A stretch of 64,000 bases of DNA from Hanstruepera ponticola (GTDB taxonomy: Bacteria > Bacteroidota > Bacteroidia > Flavobacteriales > Flavobacteriaceae): the NCBI RefSeq assembly GCF_012931685.1, contig NZ_JABANC010000002.1:1-64000 (forward strand), read 5' to 3'. The position numbers were made by a program, and so were the translations under genes. Positions within the stretch are counted from its first letter, which is position 1; every line of letters starts with the position of its first letter. Below, piece by piece: positions 62,324-64,000 of the stretch. Under the pieces are notes generated by a model, which was given only the letters and a program-made list of their open reading frames with translations, made no database searches and was not told where the DNA came from.

Positions 62324-63034
62324 ATGGGAACACCAGATTTTTCAAATTTAAAAGCACTTTACGTCAACTGTACTTTAAAGCAATCGCCTAGAAAAAGTCA
62401 TACTCAAGGGCTTATTGATGTTTCAAAAGGCATTATGAAAAAAGAAGGCGTAACGGTTGATGATATCCGTTTTATAGACCATAATGTGGCATTTGGGGTA
62501 TATCCAGATATGACTAAACAAGGTGTTGATACAGACGAATGGCCAGAACTTTTTAAACGTATTGAAGCTGCTGATATATTGATTATAGGAACGCCTATTT
62601 GGCTGGGAGAAAAATCATCTGTTACTCAAAAATTAATTGAACGATTATATGCTATGAGCGGAAAAACCAATGATAAAGGGCAATACTTATTTTACAATAA
62701 AGTTGGTGGTTGTATTATTACAGGAAATGAAGATGGTGTAAAACACTGTGCTATGGGTATTTTGTATGCTTTACAACATGTAGGCTACAGCATACCACCA
62801 CAAGCCGATTGCGGATGGATTGGTGAAGTAGGTCCTGGACCCAGTTATTTGGATGAAGAAAGTAATGCCAAGGCTAATGAATTCACCAACAGGAATACCA
62901 CATTTATGACTTACAACCTACTCCATCTTGCAAATATGATTAAACAACATGGTGGTTATTCGGCTTATGGGAATTCTAGAAAAGAATGGGATAGTGGAAC
63001 ACGTTGGAATTTTGAAAATCCAGAGTATCGATAA
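62324..63034 (+). CDS. Flavodoxin-family NAD(P)H-dependent oxidoreductase
   Basis: A 236-aa flavodoxin-like FMN protein: LKALYVNCTLKQSPRKSHTQ for the phosphate loop, ADILIIGTPIWLGEKSSVTQKLIERL and GGCIITGNEDGVKHCAMGIL for the isoalloxazine loops. It may reduce FMN or quinone or supply electrons. It starts 2 nt after the racemase-like gene and ends the egtB-egtD operon, which suggests a redox role with the thiol made there (inference). Confidence 0.88.
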   Translation: MGTPDFSNLKALYVNCTLKQSPRKSHTQGLIDVSKGIMKKEGVTVDDIRFIDHNVAFGVYPDMTKQGVDTDEWPELFKRIEAADILIIGTPIWLGEKSSVTQKLIERLYAMSGKTNDKGQYLFYNKVGGCIITGNEDGVKHCAMGILYALQHVGYSIPPQADCGWIGEVGPGPSYLDEESNAKANEFTNRNTTFMTYNLLHLANMIKQHGGYSAYGNSRKEWDSGTRWNFENPEYR

Positions 63035-63040
63035 TTTAAT

Positions 63041-63763
63041 TCAGTTTATGTAGTCATCAATATCTTTTATTAATTTATTTGTTACTTCCAATAAAATTTT
63101 GTTAATATCTTTTATACTACTAGAACTCGCAAGCCTATAATTCAATTGAGCAAAAACTGTTGCTTTCTCTCGCCTATTAAATATTTTAGTTGAAATAATC
63201 TCATTGTTATCATCTACTTCTAAACCTAATCCATTATTAGCAACAAAAAGGCCAAAATTTGAATCCATCATATACAAATTATTATTATTTACAACAGATT
63301 CAACGTAATCTAATCGTTGAAAATATCTAATAACATCATTTTGTAGTTCCTCATTTCTAACCAAATTAATACTACCACCTGAAATCATATTATTAAAAGT
63401 GGCACGATTGGCTTTAAATGTGTGCCTTGCTGCTAGTTCTCTGAATAATCGGTTTAAAACAGCTTTATTTGCCTCATCTGACACATAATGTTTGGCAGAA
63501 TCTACTTGAGCTATCACAGCAAGCTCATAATCTATTTGCTCCTTAATAAGTTCTTTTTGGATTTCTAAATCTGCCTTTAAGTTTTTAAGCGTTACAATTT
63601 CATGCACTCTATTTTGTTTCTCTTTATTCCACGTATTAATCTGTAAGGCTATTAAAATACCTATAACCACAAGTACAATTTCTCCAATGGCATATAATAT
63701 GTAACGTTGTGCCCTATTTTGTTCTAGCAATTTTTTTCTAATTTTTCGTAAAGCTGATACCAT
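63041..63763 (-). CDS. DUF6090 family membrane protein
   Basis: A 240-aa protein with a basic N-terminus, one transmembrane helix and the hallmark ILYAIGEIVLVVIGILIALQINTWN, which I recall as DUF6090, followed by a helical domain probably in the periplasm (LKADLEIQKELIKEQIDYEL...). Function unknown. Its start overlaps the stop of the hydrolase fragment by 1 nt (TAATG), so translation is coupled. Confidence 0.85.
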   Translation of the reverse strand: MVSALRKIRKKLLEQNRAQRYILYAIGEIVLVVIGILIALQINTWNKEKQNRVHEIVTLKNLKADLEIQKELIKEQIDYELAVIAQVDSAKHYVSDEANKAVLNRLFRELAARHTFKANRATFNNMISGGSINLVRNEELQNDVIRYFQRLDYVESVVNNNNLYMMDSNFGLFVANNGLGLEVDDNNEIISTKIFNRREKATVFAQLNYRLASSSSIKDINKILLEVTNKLIKDIDDYIN

Positions 63764-64000
63764 TAGTCTATGCGTTTTAAATCTAAATCTTGAAAATCGA
63801 AACTAAAATCGATGTTTGGTGAAATACCTTTCATTGTAAACGCTTCGGCTTTACCATTCTCACCTATTTCAAACATAGCAAAAGCATCGGCATTCATGTC
63901 TTGATATTCCCATTTAATGGCAAAGGTTTCATCTTTGTAATGTTTCAAAGGACCATTAAGTAATGGTGACCGATGACATTTAATCCATAATTGGTCACCC
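63763..64000 (-). CDS. C-terminal end of a serine hydrolase (DUF3471-like), cut by the window
   Basis: A frame open to the right edge, so only the last 78 residues are visible. They read ...HRSPLLNGPLKHYKDETFAIKW ... FEIGENGKAEAFTMKGISPNIDFSFDFQDLDLKR, the layout of the DUF3471 domain that closes beta-lactamase-fold serine hydrolases. The catalytic SxxK domain would lie upstream, outside the window. It ends in an overlap with the DUF6090 gene. Confidence 0.75.
   Translation of the reverse strand, partial: GDQLWIKCHRSPLLNGPLKHYKDETFAIKWEYQDMNADAFAMFEIGENGKAEAFTMKGISPNIDFSFDFQDLDLKRID

Overview
This window is chromosomal DNA from a low-GC member of the Bacteroidota, almost certainly a marine-type Flavobacteriaceae. 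The evidence is the number of type IX secretion system (T9SS) cargo proteins with type A or type B sorting domains, a PorP/SprF plus OmpA module, promoters of the TTTG / TAnnTTTG type, the almost complete absence of Shine-Dalgarno sites, and typical flavobacterial gene orders (rpsF-rpsR-rplI; nadC-YihY-priA).

Layout. 1-6.4 kb: the 3' end of a Cys/Trp-rich tandem-repeat T9SS protein, then a large LamG-containing T9SS protein. 6.4-22.3 kb: mostly housekeeping genes (hisS, the rpsF-rpsR-rplI operon, a LytTR response regulator, priA, nadC, rlmH, a hibernation factor, a GDSL esterase, an acyl-CoA ligase, an AtoE transporter, rdgB, a zinc-ribbon-like lipoprotein). 22.3-29.7 kb: an accessory island built like an integron cassette array. 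29.9-31.8 kb: a DEAD-box helicase with a structured leader. 31.8-47.0 kb: a T9SS surface module (type B cargo, OmpA/PD40 protein, PorP/SprF, 2434-aa FN3 adhesin). 47.2-50 kb: a TPR protein and a TPR-AraC regulator. 50.4-55.8 kb: more secreted proteins, one with a (TA)9 run inside its promoter. 55.8-64 kb: small enzymes, a sirtuin, an ergothioneine-type operon (egtB, egtD, racemase-like, flavodoxin-like), and a serine hydrolase cut by the window end.

The main discovery candidate is at 22725-29685. Eight short, unrelated, same-strand genes are each followed by a 90-220 bp imperfect palindrome. The palindromes share arms of the form ...AAC-AA(C/T)G-TGTAT and ATACA-CAAA-..-C-GTT. The 6-7 bases after each GTT are the reverse complement of the bases before the AAC at the far end of the same unit, so each unit has its own private 9-10 bp inverted ends. 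That is the signature of integron gene cassettes, where a circular cassette rebuilds its own attC site. The motif is not the canonical GTTRRRY/RYYYAAC and no integrase lies in the window, so this looks like an integrase-less cassette array with divergent attC-like sites. It is preceded by a 14-unit, 21-bp tandem repeat and a TATATTTG promoter element placed where a cassette promoter would be expected.

I could not run searches, folding or alignments. Family names come from recognised motifs, and several DUF assignments are from memory and marked as such.
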